Shown here: in pieces, positions 6,583 to 11,663 of the stretch
How positions within the stretch are numbered: position 1 is the first letter of the stretch
Layout of the letters: every line of letters begins with the position of its first letter
Assembly (NCBI GenBank): GCA_904398675.1
Contig: CAJFPI010000240.1
Location: forward strand, 1 to 11,663
Source: an uncultured Oscillospiraceae bacterium
Lineage (GTDB): Bacteria; Bacillota; Clostridia; Oscillospirales; Oscillospiraceae
DNA: 11,663 nucleotides
Reading direction: 5' to 3'
The notes under the pieces: model-generated
What the model saw: the letters and a program-made list of their open reading frames with translations, nothing else
Databases searched by the model: none
What the model was told of the DNA's origin: nothing
Position numbers and translations under genes: made by a program

Positions 6583-6855
6583 TGACGTGATGAAGGGAAC
6601 CAGTAACGCCTTCACCCCCTGCCAAGAGAGACCCTGGACGGTGGAAAGGGGAGAGGGGGCGGCGTGAATACCTCCCGGAGCAGCGGACCGAACCCTGCCT
6701 GTGCAGGCAATAGGCTCCGCCGGGTGCGCCCGATACCGCGCCGGGGTCCTGGGGAGGACTCCATGAGGCCCGCTCCGCGAGGGGCGCGGCGAACCAGAGG
6801 TGGTACCGCGTTTTTTGAACGCCCTCTGTCCGAAACGGACAGGGGGCATTTTTTT
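6583..6855 (+). promoter_or_regulatory. Tyrosine T-box riboswitch leader
   Basis: The conserved T-box AGAGGTGGTACCGCG is at 6796-6810. Stem I can be traced: GGGA (6595-6598) pairs with TCCC (6673-6676), and ACGCC (6606-6610) with GGCGT (6661-6665). Between them the internal loop has AGTA (6602-6605) facing GAA (6666-6668), the usual S-turn, followed by the specifier TAC at 6669-6671, a tyrosine codon. Higher up, CCCCCT (6615-6620) pairs with AGGGGG (6654-6659), and GAGAG (6626-6630) fits the AG bulge. A probable stem III pairs CCGCGCC (6736-6742) with GGCGCGG (6783-6789). In the antiterminator, CAGAGG (6795-6800) pairs with CCTCTG (6823-6828), leaving UGGU to bind the ACCA end of uncharged tRNA-Tyr. 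That pairing excludes the terminator. The downstream tyrS agrees with the specifier. Confidence 0.93.
6821..6855 (+). terminator. T-box leader terminator
   Basis: GCCCTCTGTCCG (6821-6832) pairs with CGGACAGGGGGC (6836-6847) across AAA, 12 pairs with one G-U, followed by A and seven T's (6849-6855). Its 5' arm is also the 3' arm of the antiterminator, so the two structures compete. It should form when tRNA-Tyr is charged. Confidence 0.92.
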
Positions 6856-6880
6856 GCATCTTACAAAAAAGGAGCAGGGG

Positions 6881-7744
6881 ATACAGTCCCATCGGGGGCC
6901 TCTGCTGTGTTTTTGCGCCGCGGCGCTCTACAGCATCGGGGGACTGTGCATCAAAGTCATTCCGTGGAACGGGCTCTCTATCAACGGCGCCCGCAACCTT
7001 GTGGCGCTGCTGGTGGTGGGCGGGTATCTGATTCTAAGCCGCCATCGGCTCAAGCTCAACCGATGGGTTTTGCTGGGGGCCGTCAGCGTCTGCGGCACCA
7101 ACGCCCTCTACGCCGTGGCCAACAAGCTTACCACGGCGGCCAACGCCATTGTGCTGCAGTTTACCGCGCCGGTGTTTGTGATCCTTCTGGGCATCCTGTG
7201 CTGGCGGCGCCGGCCCACGCGGCTGGATCTGGCCGCCTGCGCCGCAGTGCTGCTGGGGATTGTCTGCTTTTTTGTGGACAGCATAGAGATGGGGGGCATG
7301 GCGGGGAACATCATCGCCCTTATTTCAGGGCTCTCCTATGCAGGTGTGTTTCTCCTCAACGACATGCCGGACAGCGACCCCATCTCCTCGGTCTTTTTCG
7401 GGGATGTATGCAGCGCGCTGATCGGCCTGCCGTTTCTGGTGCAGGAGACGGAATTTCCGCCTACAGCCATTGTCAGCGTTGTGATTTTGGGGGCCTTTCA
7501 GGTAGGGCTCGCCTATGTGCTGCTGACCATTGGCCTTCGCACCACGCCGCCGGTGACAGCGGCCCTTGTCAGCGGGATTGAGCCGGTGCTCAACCCGATT
7601 TTGGTGGCGGTATTTTACCATGAGTCTGTGGGAGCTTTAGCCATCGTGGGGGCTGTTATCGTGATCGGCTCCGTGATTGGCTACAATGCTCTGCGGGCGC
7701 GGCAGAACAAGGAAAAATCGGATGCCGGAGCATCCCATCAATAG
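6881..7744 (+). CDS. DMT superfamily (EamA) transporter, tyrosine-regulated; non-standard start
   Basis: The product is a membrane protein with about ten hydrophobic helices in two EamA repeats (LLCFCAAALYSIGGLCIK; NAIVLQFTAPVFVILLG; later GLAYVLLTIGLRTTPPVTAALVSGIEPVLNPILVAV). The 'L-x-x-L-x-P-x-x' helix ends are typical. DMT proteins move amino acids and other metabolites. The tyrosine T-box in front and tyrS 15 bases behind suggest transport of tyrosine or an aromatic relative; this is inference. The start is unclear. AAAAAAGGAG (6865-6874) lies six bases ahead of an in-frame ATA at 6881, where family proteins begin, but there is no ATG or GTG there. A TTG at 6854 lies in the terminator U-tract with AGGGGG upstream; a GTG at 6800 lies inside the T-box and is unlikely. 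The next GTG would remove the first helix. If ATA is not used, TTG is next best. Confidence 0.85.
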   Translation: MQSHRGPLLCFCAAALYSIGGLCIKVIPWNGLSINGARNLVALLVVGGYLILSRHRLKLNRWVLLGAVSVCGTNALYAVANKLTTAANAIVLQFTAPVFVILLGILCWRRRPTRLDLAACAAVLLGIVCFFVDSIEMGGMAGNIIALISGLSYAGVFLLNDMPDSDPISSVFFGDVCSALIGLPFLVQETEFPPTAIVSVVILGAFQVGLAYVLLTIGLRTTPPVTAALVSGIEPVLNPILVAVFYHESVGALAIVGAVIVIGSVIGYNALRARQNKEKSDAGASHQ

Positions 7745-7759
7745 GAAAGGATGAGAGAG

Positions 7760-8992
7760 ATGAAACTGTATGACGAGCTGGTTGCCCGGGGCCTGATCGC
7801 CCAGGTAACCAATGAGGAAGAGATCCGCAAAATGATCGACGAGGGAAAGGCGACCTTTTATATCGGCTTTGACCCCACCGCAGACAGCCTCCATGTGGGG
7901 CATTTCATGGCGCTGTGCCTGATGAAACGGCTGCAGATGGCCGGCAACCGCCCCATTGCCCTGATTGGCGGCGGTACCGGCATGGTGGGGGACCCCTCCG
8001 GCCGGACGGACATGCGCTCGATGATGACGGTGGAGACCATACAGCACAACTGCGACTGCTTTAAAAAGCAGATGGAGCGGTTTATCGAGTTTGGCGAGGG
8101 CAAGGCACAGATGGTCAATAACGCCGACTGGCTGCTCAATCTCAACTATATTGAGCTGCTGCGGGAGGTGGGCGCCTGCTTTTCCGTCAACAACATGCTC
8201 CGGGCAGAGTGCTACAAGCAGCGCATGGAGAAGGGCCTCAGTTTCCTGGAGTTCAACTACATGATCATGCAGTCCTACGATTTCTACTACCTCTTCCAGC
8301 ACTACGGCTGCAACATGCAGTTTGGCGGGAACGACCAGTGGAGCAACATGCTGGGTGGCACAGAGCTGATCCGCCGCAAGCTGGGGAAGGACGCCCACGC
8401 TATGACCATCACCCTGCTTTTAAACAGTGAGGGGAAGAAGATGGGCAAGACTGCCGCCGGCGCTGTGTGGCTGGATCCCAACAAGACCTCTCCCTATGAC
8501 TTCTACCAGTACTGGCGGAACGTGGACGACGCGGATGTGCTCAAGTGCATTCGGATGCTGACCTTCCTGCCGCTGGAGCAGATCAACGAGATGGACAAGT
8601 GGGAGGGGAGCCAGCTCAACCGGGCCAAGGAGATTCTGGCCTATGAGCTCACCGCCCTGGTCCATGGCAAGGAGGAGGCTGACAAGGCCCAGGATGCCGC
8701 CAAGGCCCTCTTCGGCGGCGGCGGAAACAAGGAGAATATGCCCACCAGCACCCTGCAGGAGAAGGACTTTGAGGAGGACGGGCGGATCGGCGCCATCAGC
8801 CTGCTGGTCTCCTGCGGTCTGGCGTCCTCCCGGGGGGAGGCCCGGCGGCTGATCCAGCAGGGGGGCGTTGTGGTAAACGACGAGAAGGTGACGGATATTG
8901 ACCAGAAGTGGGGAGCGGATGCCTTCCGGGGCGAGGGCGTCATCATCCGCAAGGGAAAGAAGGTCTTTCACCGGGCGGTTCTGGGGGAATAA
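7760..8992 (+). CDS. tyrS: Tyrosyl-tRNA synthetase
   Basis: This 410-residue class I synthetase charges tRNA-Tyr with tyrosine in the cytoplasm. The HIGH-type motif is HVGH (45-48) after YIGFDPTADSL, the KMSKS-type loop is KMGKT (227-231) in GKKMGKTAAGAVWLDP, and the C-terminal S4 anticodon-side domain includes SSRGEARRLIQQGGVVVND (about 356-374). This is the usual bacterial length. The ATG at 7760 gives MKLYDELVARGLIAQ, the typical family start; AAGG (7747-7750) is 9 bases upstream. An ATG at 7751 would directly abut AGGAAAGG with no spacing. It is the second gene behind the tyrosine T-box, so it should be induced when tRNA-Tyr is uncharged. No strong terminator is visible directly after it, so read-through into the next small gene is possible. 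Confidence 0.97.
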   Translation: MKLYDELVARGLIAQVTNEEEIRKMIDEGKATFYIGFDPTADSLHVGHFMALCLMKRLQMAGNRPIALIGGGTGMVGDPSGRTDMRSMMTVETIQHNCDCFKKQMERFIEFGEGKAQMVNNADWLLNLNYIELLREVGACFSVNNMLRAECYKQRMEKGLSFLEFNYMIMQSYDFYYLFQHYGCNMQFGGNDQWSNMLGGTELIRRKLGKDAHAMTITLLLNSEGKKMGKTAAGAVWLDPNKTSPYDFYQYWRNVDDADVLKCIRMLTFLPLEQINEMDKWEGSQLNRAKEILAYELTALVHGKEEADKAQDAAKALFGGGGNKENMPTSTLQEKDFEEDGRIGAISLLVSCGLASSRGEARRLIQQGGVVVNDEKVTDIDQKWGADAFRGEGVIIRKGKKVFHRAVLGE

Positions 8993-9032
8993 TTTTTGCG
9001 ACCTAACTGCCCCGAAGAAGTGGGGGAAGGGG

Positions 9033-9061
9033 TTGCATCCGGCGTCCTTTTGGGGTAAAAT
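9033..9061 (+). promoter_or_regulatory. Candidate sigma-A promoter for small gene at 9103
   Basis: TTGCAT (9033-9038) and TAAAAT (9056-9061) are separated by 17 bases, 41 bases ahead of the start codon. Each differs from consensus at one or two positions, so a separate promoter after tyrS is likely. Confidence 0.6.
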
Positions 9062-9102
9062 GAAAATGCACATTCCCAAATTCAGAAATGAGGAGGCGCC
9101 GT

Positions 9103-9324
9103 ATGAAAACCTATGAGATCGTAAAAGAGGTCTATAGCCCCTGCGCTCCCAACACCTGTGAAATTGTGGAAAAAGAAATTGAAGATCCGGAGGCCTACGT
9201 CCGGGAACTCTACAAGGATGACAAGTCCGCTGAGTTTTCCTCCTCGGAAAAGGACGGCGCGCTGGTCATCGATGTGGTCTGCGATGCCGGCCAGCGGCAC
9301 CGCTACCTCTTCAGCGAGATCTGA
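9103..9324 (+). CDS. Small conserved-looking protein, function unknown (paralogue A)
   Basis: This 73-residue acidic soluble protein starts MKTYEIVKEVYSPCAPNTCE and ends with GQRHRYLFSEI. I do not recognise its family. It has no signal peptide or membrane helix. Two cysteines (P-C at 14 and T-C at about 18) and an EDPEAYVRELY helix are the main landmarks. AGGAGG (9091-9096), six bases upstream, fixes the ATG at 9103; an in-frame ATG at 9088 lies before this site and would add only MRRRR. About 56% of its residues match the protein encoded on the opposite strand at 9407-9640, by my hand alignment with one four-residue gap, so it is a real gene and one of a paralogous pair. The conserved parts are the N-terminal 10 residues, the cysteine pair, the EDPE-x-YV-x-ELY helix and the C-terminal HRY-x-FS. 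Confidence 0.85.
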   Translation: MKTYEIVKEVYSPCAPNTCEIVEKEIEDPEAYVRELYKDDKSAEFSSSEKDGALVIDVVCDAGQRHRYLFSEI

Positions 9325-9352
9325 GCAGTTAAAAAACTGGGAAAACAGCAGC

Positions 9353-9393
9353 AACAAGGCGGGAAAGCATGGTGCTTTCCCGCCTTGTTTTTT
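9353..9393 (+). terminator. Long intrinsic terminator between convergent paralogues
   Basis: AACAAGGCGGGAAAGCA (9353-9369) and TGCTTTCCCGCCTTGTT (9373-9389) form a perfect 17-pair stem with a TGG loop, followed by T's to 9393. It ends the + strand unit. On the - strand the tail is TTGTTGC, so it may also stop the convergent gene, whose stop is 14 bases beyond. Confidence 0.9.
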
Positions 9394-9406
9394 CGTAAGG
9401 CGCGGC

Positions 9407-9640
9407 TTATAGAGCGGAGAAGGTATACCGGTGCTTTCTGCCGCTGTCAAAAAGCACCTCTATCACGAAAGAACCCGCTTGTTCTGTGCAAAGAAATTCT
9501 ACATGACTCTCATGCCGGTACAGCTCCTTCACATAGGACTCCGGGTCTTCCACCATCCGCTCCTCGATTTCACAGGTGTCCGGGCGCTGATCCCCGGCAC
9601 AGGGGTTAAAAACTTCTTTTACGATTTCATACTCTTTCAT
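9407..9640 (-). CDS. Small conserved-looking protein, function unknown (paralogue B)
   Basis: This 77-residue soluble protein starts MKEYEIVKEVFNPCAG and ends SGRKHRYTFSAL. It is the paralogue of the + strand gene at 9103, with a four-residue insertion (GDQR) between the two shared cysteines at 14 and 23 and an extra cysteine in the middle (LCTEQ). I do not recognise the family and no function can be given. AGGAGG on the - strand (complement of 9651-9656) precedes the ATG (9640-9638) by 10 bases. Its stop lies close to the shared terminator hairpin. Because both copies keep strong ribosome binding sites and the same motifs, both are probably expressed. Confidence 0.85.
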   Translation of the reverse strand: MKEYEIVKEVFNPCAGDQRPDTCEIEERMVEDPESYVKELYRHESHVEFLCTEQAGSFVIEVLFDSGRKHRYTFSAL

Positions 9641-9673
9641 TTATGGATAACCTCCTGTAACATGCTTTATTAT

Positions 9674-9703
9674 AGTATACCACCTGTTTGAAATGGATTT
9701 CCA
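9674..9703 (-). promoter_or_regulatory. Candidate promoter for the - strand small gene
   Basis: On the - strand an extended -10, TGG-TATACT (TATACT complement of 9679-9674), lies 34 bases before the start codon; TATAAT (9674-9669) overlaps it. A weak -35 TGGAAA is 18 bases upstream (9703-9698). Confidence 0.45.
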
Positions 9704-9779
9704 GAAAAATCGAAGGGATTTTACTAAATTTTTGAATGGGCATGCAGGGGGGACCGCCAGGCCCCCGCCGCATCTGGCG

Positions 9780-9820
9780 AAAAAGCAAGGGCGGCCCCCG
9801 AACATGTGAGGTGCCGCCCC
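9780..9820 (-). terminator. Intrinsic terminator after the substrate-binding protein gene
   Basis: On the - strand GGGCGGC (complement of 9819-9813) pairs with GCCGCCC (complement of 9795-9789), with extra CC/GG pairing possible inside the loop, followed by TTGC and five T's (complement of 9784-9780). It lies about 28 bases after the stop. A second inverted repeat just beyond, CGCCAG with CTGGCG around 9757-9781, may extend the structure. Confidence 0.75.
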
Positions 9821-9847
9821 TGTCTGGAAAAATACAGTGGAAGAGAA

Positions 9848-10984
9848 TCAGCTGGGATCTTCACAGTTGAGGATGGCCTGAGCCTGCTCTGTCGTCAGAT
9901 CATAGCGATAGAACTCCTGATAGAAGTCCTGCAGCTCCGCCACCATGTCTACGTCGGGGAAATACTCAGGATAGAGGGTAACAGCCATCCATTTGATCAG
10001 CAGAATCATCTGAACACCGGCGTCCCAATAGAATACCCCTGTAGGAACGCAGTATACCTCCTCGTTCTGCACAGCGGGGAGGCTTGCGTAGTCGCTGTCA
10101 GAATAGACTGTGTCCACCTCTGCCTGGGGGTCCCCAGTGTGGTCAATAAAGATTGCATCGGGATTCCAGCTGATGAGCTGCTCCTTGTCGATATCAGCGC
10201 TGTCGGTTCCCGCCAGCTCTGTGCAGGCCGGGATCCCGCCGGCATACTCAATCACTGCCGCGATGTTGGAATCTGCGGCCACGGAGCTGAGCAGGCCGCG
10301 CATGCCGTAGTGGACAACCTTCCTCTCCTCCTCCGGGATCTGGCTGGTCACAGCCTGTACCTCGGCCAGCGTCTCGTCGAAGTAATTGGCATATTTTTCA
10401 TAAATGGCCATGGATTCGTCATCTCCCAGCACCTGGGCATAGGCGTACAGTTCCTGCTTGATGGAATCCACATCGCTGTTCGTGTTGTAGGGGACGGCGG
10501 CAATGCCAATATTTTCCAATGCCTTCAGTACATCAGCCGTGCTCCAGTAAAAACACACGTCAATATCGTACTCCAGCAGGTCCTCCACATTTAGGCCGGA
10601 GTTTGGATTTTGGATGACAACCATGTCCTCGTCGTCAATGTGCTGATAGATCAGGTGAGACCAGGGCCAGCTGTCGCGATGGGAATTGGAGCAAGCCACG
10701 ATCTTATCCTCTGCCCCCAGCACAAACAGCCGCTCGTAGGAGGGGCCAAACAAAGCGGCGATCCGCTCCACATTCTCCGGGATGCCTTCCACCACATAGC
10801 CGTCGCTGAGCGTCACGCTGCGGGTGCCGCTCCCATCAGACGGGGTCTCATTTCCCACATCCGACTGCTGATTGGAGGAGTTGTCTGTGTTTCCGTTGTT
10901 TGTCGTCCTGGCGCAGCCTGTTAAAAGACTGAGCAGGAAGGACAGCGACAGAATCAGCGCGATGATCTTCCGAAATCTTCTCAT
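9848..10984 (-). CDS. ABC transporter substrate-binding lipoprotein, iron-siderophore/haem/cobalamin type
   Basis: This 378-residue protein has a lipoprotein signal peptide (basic MRRFRK, a hydrophobic core, lipobox L-T-G-C with C24), then a Ser/Asn/Gly-rich linker to about residue 55. The mature part fits the BtuF/FepB-type fold (Peripla_BP_2): a VERIAALFGPSYERLFVLGAEDKIVACS lobe start, a long central helix (residues about 165-215), a second lobe with WNPDAIFID, and a C-terminal YPEYFPDVDM then FYQEFYRYDLT common in this family. It should capture an iron complex, haem or corrinoid outside the membrane and deliver it to a permease. The exact ligand cannot be told. The ATG at 10984-10982 has AAGGAA close upstream. 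It follows the ATPase gene by 69 bases on the same strand, so the two are probably one operon. Confidence 0.9.
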   Translation of the reverse strand: MRRFRKIIALILSLSFLLSLLTGCARTTNNGNTDNSSNQQSDVGNETPSDGSGTRSVTLSDGYVVEGIPENVERIAALFGPSYERLFVLGAEDKIVACSNSHRDSWPWSHLIYQHIDDEDMVVIQNPNSGLNVEDLLEYDIDVCFYWSTADVLKALENIGIAAVPYNTNSDVDSIKQELYAYAQVLGDDESMAIYEKYANYFDETLAEVQAVTSQIPEEERKVVHYGMRGLLSSVAADSNIAAVIEYAGGIPACTELAGTDSADIDKEQLISWNPDAIFIDHTGDPQAEVDTVYSDSDYASLPAVQNEEVYCVPTGVFYWDAGVQMILLIKWMAVTLYPEYFPDVDMVAELQDFYQEFYRYDLTTEQAQAILNCEDPS

Positions 10985-11017
10985 TTCGTTCCTTTTCTTC
11001 CTTTCTTTGGTTCAAAA

Positions 11018-11072
11018 TATTCTGAAAAGCCGGTGGCTTGCTCAGACGGGTCGCTACTCCATGTATGGAGTA
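11018..11072 (-). repeat. Inverted repeats between ATPase and lipoprotein genes
   Basis: TACTCCAT (11055-11062) and ATGGAGTA (11065-11072) form a near-perfect dyad over the ATPase stop codon. Nearer the lipoprotein gene, AAGCC-GGT-GGCTT forms a 5-pair hairpin that on the - strand runs into TTTTC. They could modulate the relative levels of the two proteins or be chance. Confidence 0.35.
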
Positions 11073-11663
11073 CAGCTTTTCACGGTCTTCCCGCTGGGAG
11101 ACCTGGACTCAGTCACACCTACCTGGATATGATACGTATCGCTCATCGTCTCCGCCGTAATGACCTCATCCGCCGTTCCATAGATAAAGCCCTTTTCCCG
11201 GCTGAAGAGCGCCACCTTTGTGGAGCACAGAAACGCGTGATCCGGGAAATGGGTGGTCATAATGATTCCGATCCCCTCCTTCGCCAGGCGGCAGATGCAC
11301 TGAAACATCCGGATCTGGTTCCCAAAATCCAGGTTGGAGGTGGGCTCGTCCATCATCAGCAGCTTTGGCTGCTGGGCCAGGGCCCGGGCAATCAGCACCA
11401 TCTGGCACTCGCCGCCGGACAGCTCATTGAAAACCCGGTCCCGCAGGTGGGAGACGCCCAGCTTTTCCAGCAGCTCGTCGCATATGGCATAGTCCTGGGC
11501 AGACGGGACGGAAAAGGGTCTCATTTCCGGCGTGCGGCCCATGGCCACAACCTCCCGCACCTTGAAAGCGAAGGGCGGCGTGCGGGTCTGAGGGACATAG
11601 GCAATCACCTGGGCCAGCTGCCGGGGGCGCAGCTTTGTGATCTCCTGTCCGTCCAGCCACACC
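11054..11663 (-). CDS. ABC transporter ATPase, FecE/BtuD type (partial, N-terminus outside window)
   Basis: This is the last 202 or so residues of the ATP-binding subunit that powers uptake with the lipoprotein encoded next to it. Seen in order are the Q-loop YVPQ (Q25 of the visible part), the signature LSGGECQ (81-87), Walker B LLMMDEPTSNLD (D105, E106) and the H-loop TTHFPDHA (H138). Walker A lies beyond the window edge, so the first visible codon, a GTG, is internal and not a start. The LRPRQLAQVIAYVPQ and VREVVAMGRTP segments are typical of the iron-siderophore/cobalamin ATPase family. The gene order ATPase then binding protein suggests that the permease gene lies further upstream on the - strand, outside the window. 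Confidence 0.93.
   Translation of the reverse strand, partial: VWLDGQEITKLRPRQLAQVIAYVPQTRTPPFAFKVREVVAMGRTPEMRPFSVPSAQDYAICDELLEKLGVSHLRDRVFNELSGGECQMVLIARALAQQPKLLMMDEPTSNLDFGNQIRMFQCICRLAKEGIGIIMTTHFPDHAFLCSTKVALFSREKGFIYGTADEVITAETMSDTYHIQVGVTESRSPSGKTVKSCTPYME

Noticed and set aside
6800..6880. An N-terminal extension of the DMT transporter from GTG at 6800.
   Set aside because: It would start inside the T-box motif and translate through the terminator hairpin. The added residues do not resemble EamA proteins.
6664..7581. A 305-codon + strand frame through the T-box leader and transporter.
   Set aside because: It runs out of frame with the membrane protein, starts at the specifier loop, and gives a G/R/A-rich sequence without membrane segments.

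Overview
This GC-rich window looks like the chromosome of a Gram-positive anaerobe of the class Clostridia, probably an Oscillospirales relative such as Flavonifractor or Oscillibacter. The evidence is the gene order dxs-tlyA-nadK-argR-recN, strong AGGAGG ribosome binding sites, a T-box riboswitch, a B-type TyrS, and a small ECF sigma factor paired with a membrane protein. The genus is an inference. I see no insertion sequence, phage gene, CRISPR array, tRNA or rRNA.

Layout. (1) 1-4042, + strand: the end of dxs, then tlyA, nadK, argR and recN, packed with overlaps or short gaps. This is the conserved Firmicutes isoprenoid / rRNA methylation / NADP / arginine regulation / DNA repair cluster. 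A hairpin sits between argR and recN. (2) 4105-5073, +: an M28 peptidase-like protein with two membrane helices inserted in its catalytic domain and two active-site positions replaced. (3) 5062-5304: an intergenic stretch made almost wholly of inverted repeats, ending in a strong bidirectional terminator. (4) 5312-6423, - strand: an ECF sigma factor whose stop overlaps the GTG start of a single-pass membrane protein, probably its regulator, with a candidate autogenous promoter.

(5) 6548-8992, +: a consensus sigma-A promoter, then a complete T-box leader whose specifier codon reads TAC (tyrosine), then a DMT/EamA transporter and tyrS. The leader ties an uncharacterised transporter to tyrosine supply. 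The transporter has no ATG start: its best-placed start after a ribosome binding site is ATA. (6) 9033-9640: two small paralogous proteins of unknown function (about 56% identical by hand alignment), facing each other across a long intrinsic terminator. (7) 9780-11663, -: an ABC uptake system of the iron-siderophore/haem/cobalamin type, with a partial ATPase followed by a substrate-binding lipoprotein. The permease must lie outside the window if it is linked.

How the parts work together. Region 1 is housekeeping. Region 5 is a tyrosine-starvation-responsive operon: uncharged tRNA-Tyr should stabilise the antiterminator and switch on both transporter and synthetase. Region 4 is a self-contained envelope signalling pair. 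The most interesting points are the tyrosine T-box transporter with its odd start, the degenerate membrane-inserted M28 protein, the hairpin-dense intergenic region and the convergent paralogue pair.
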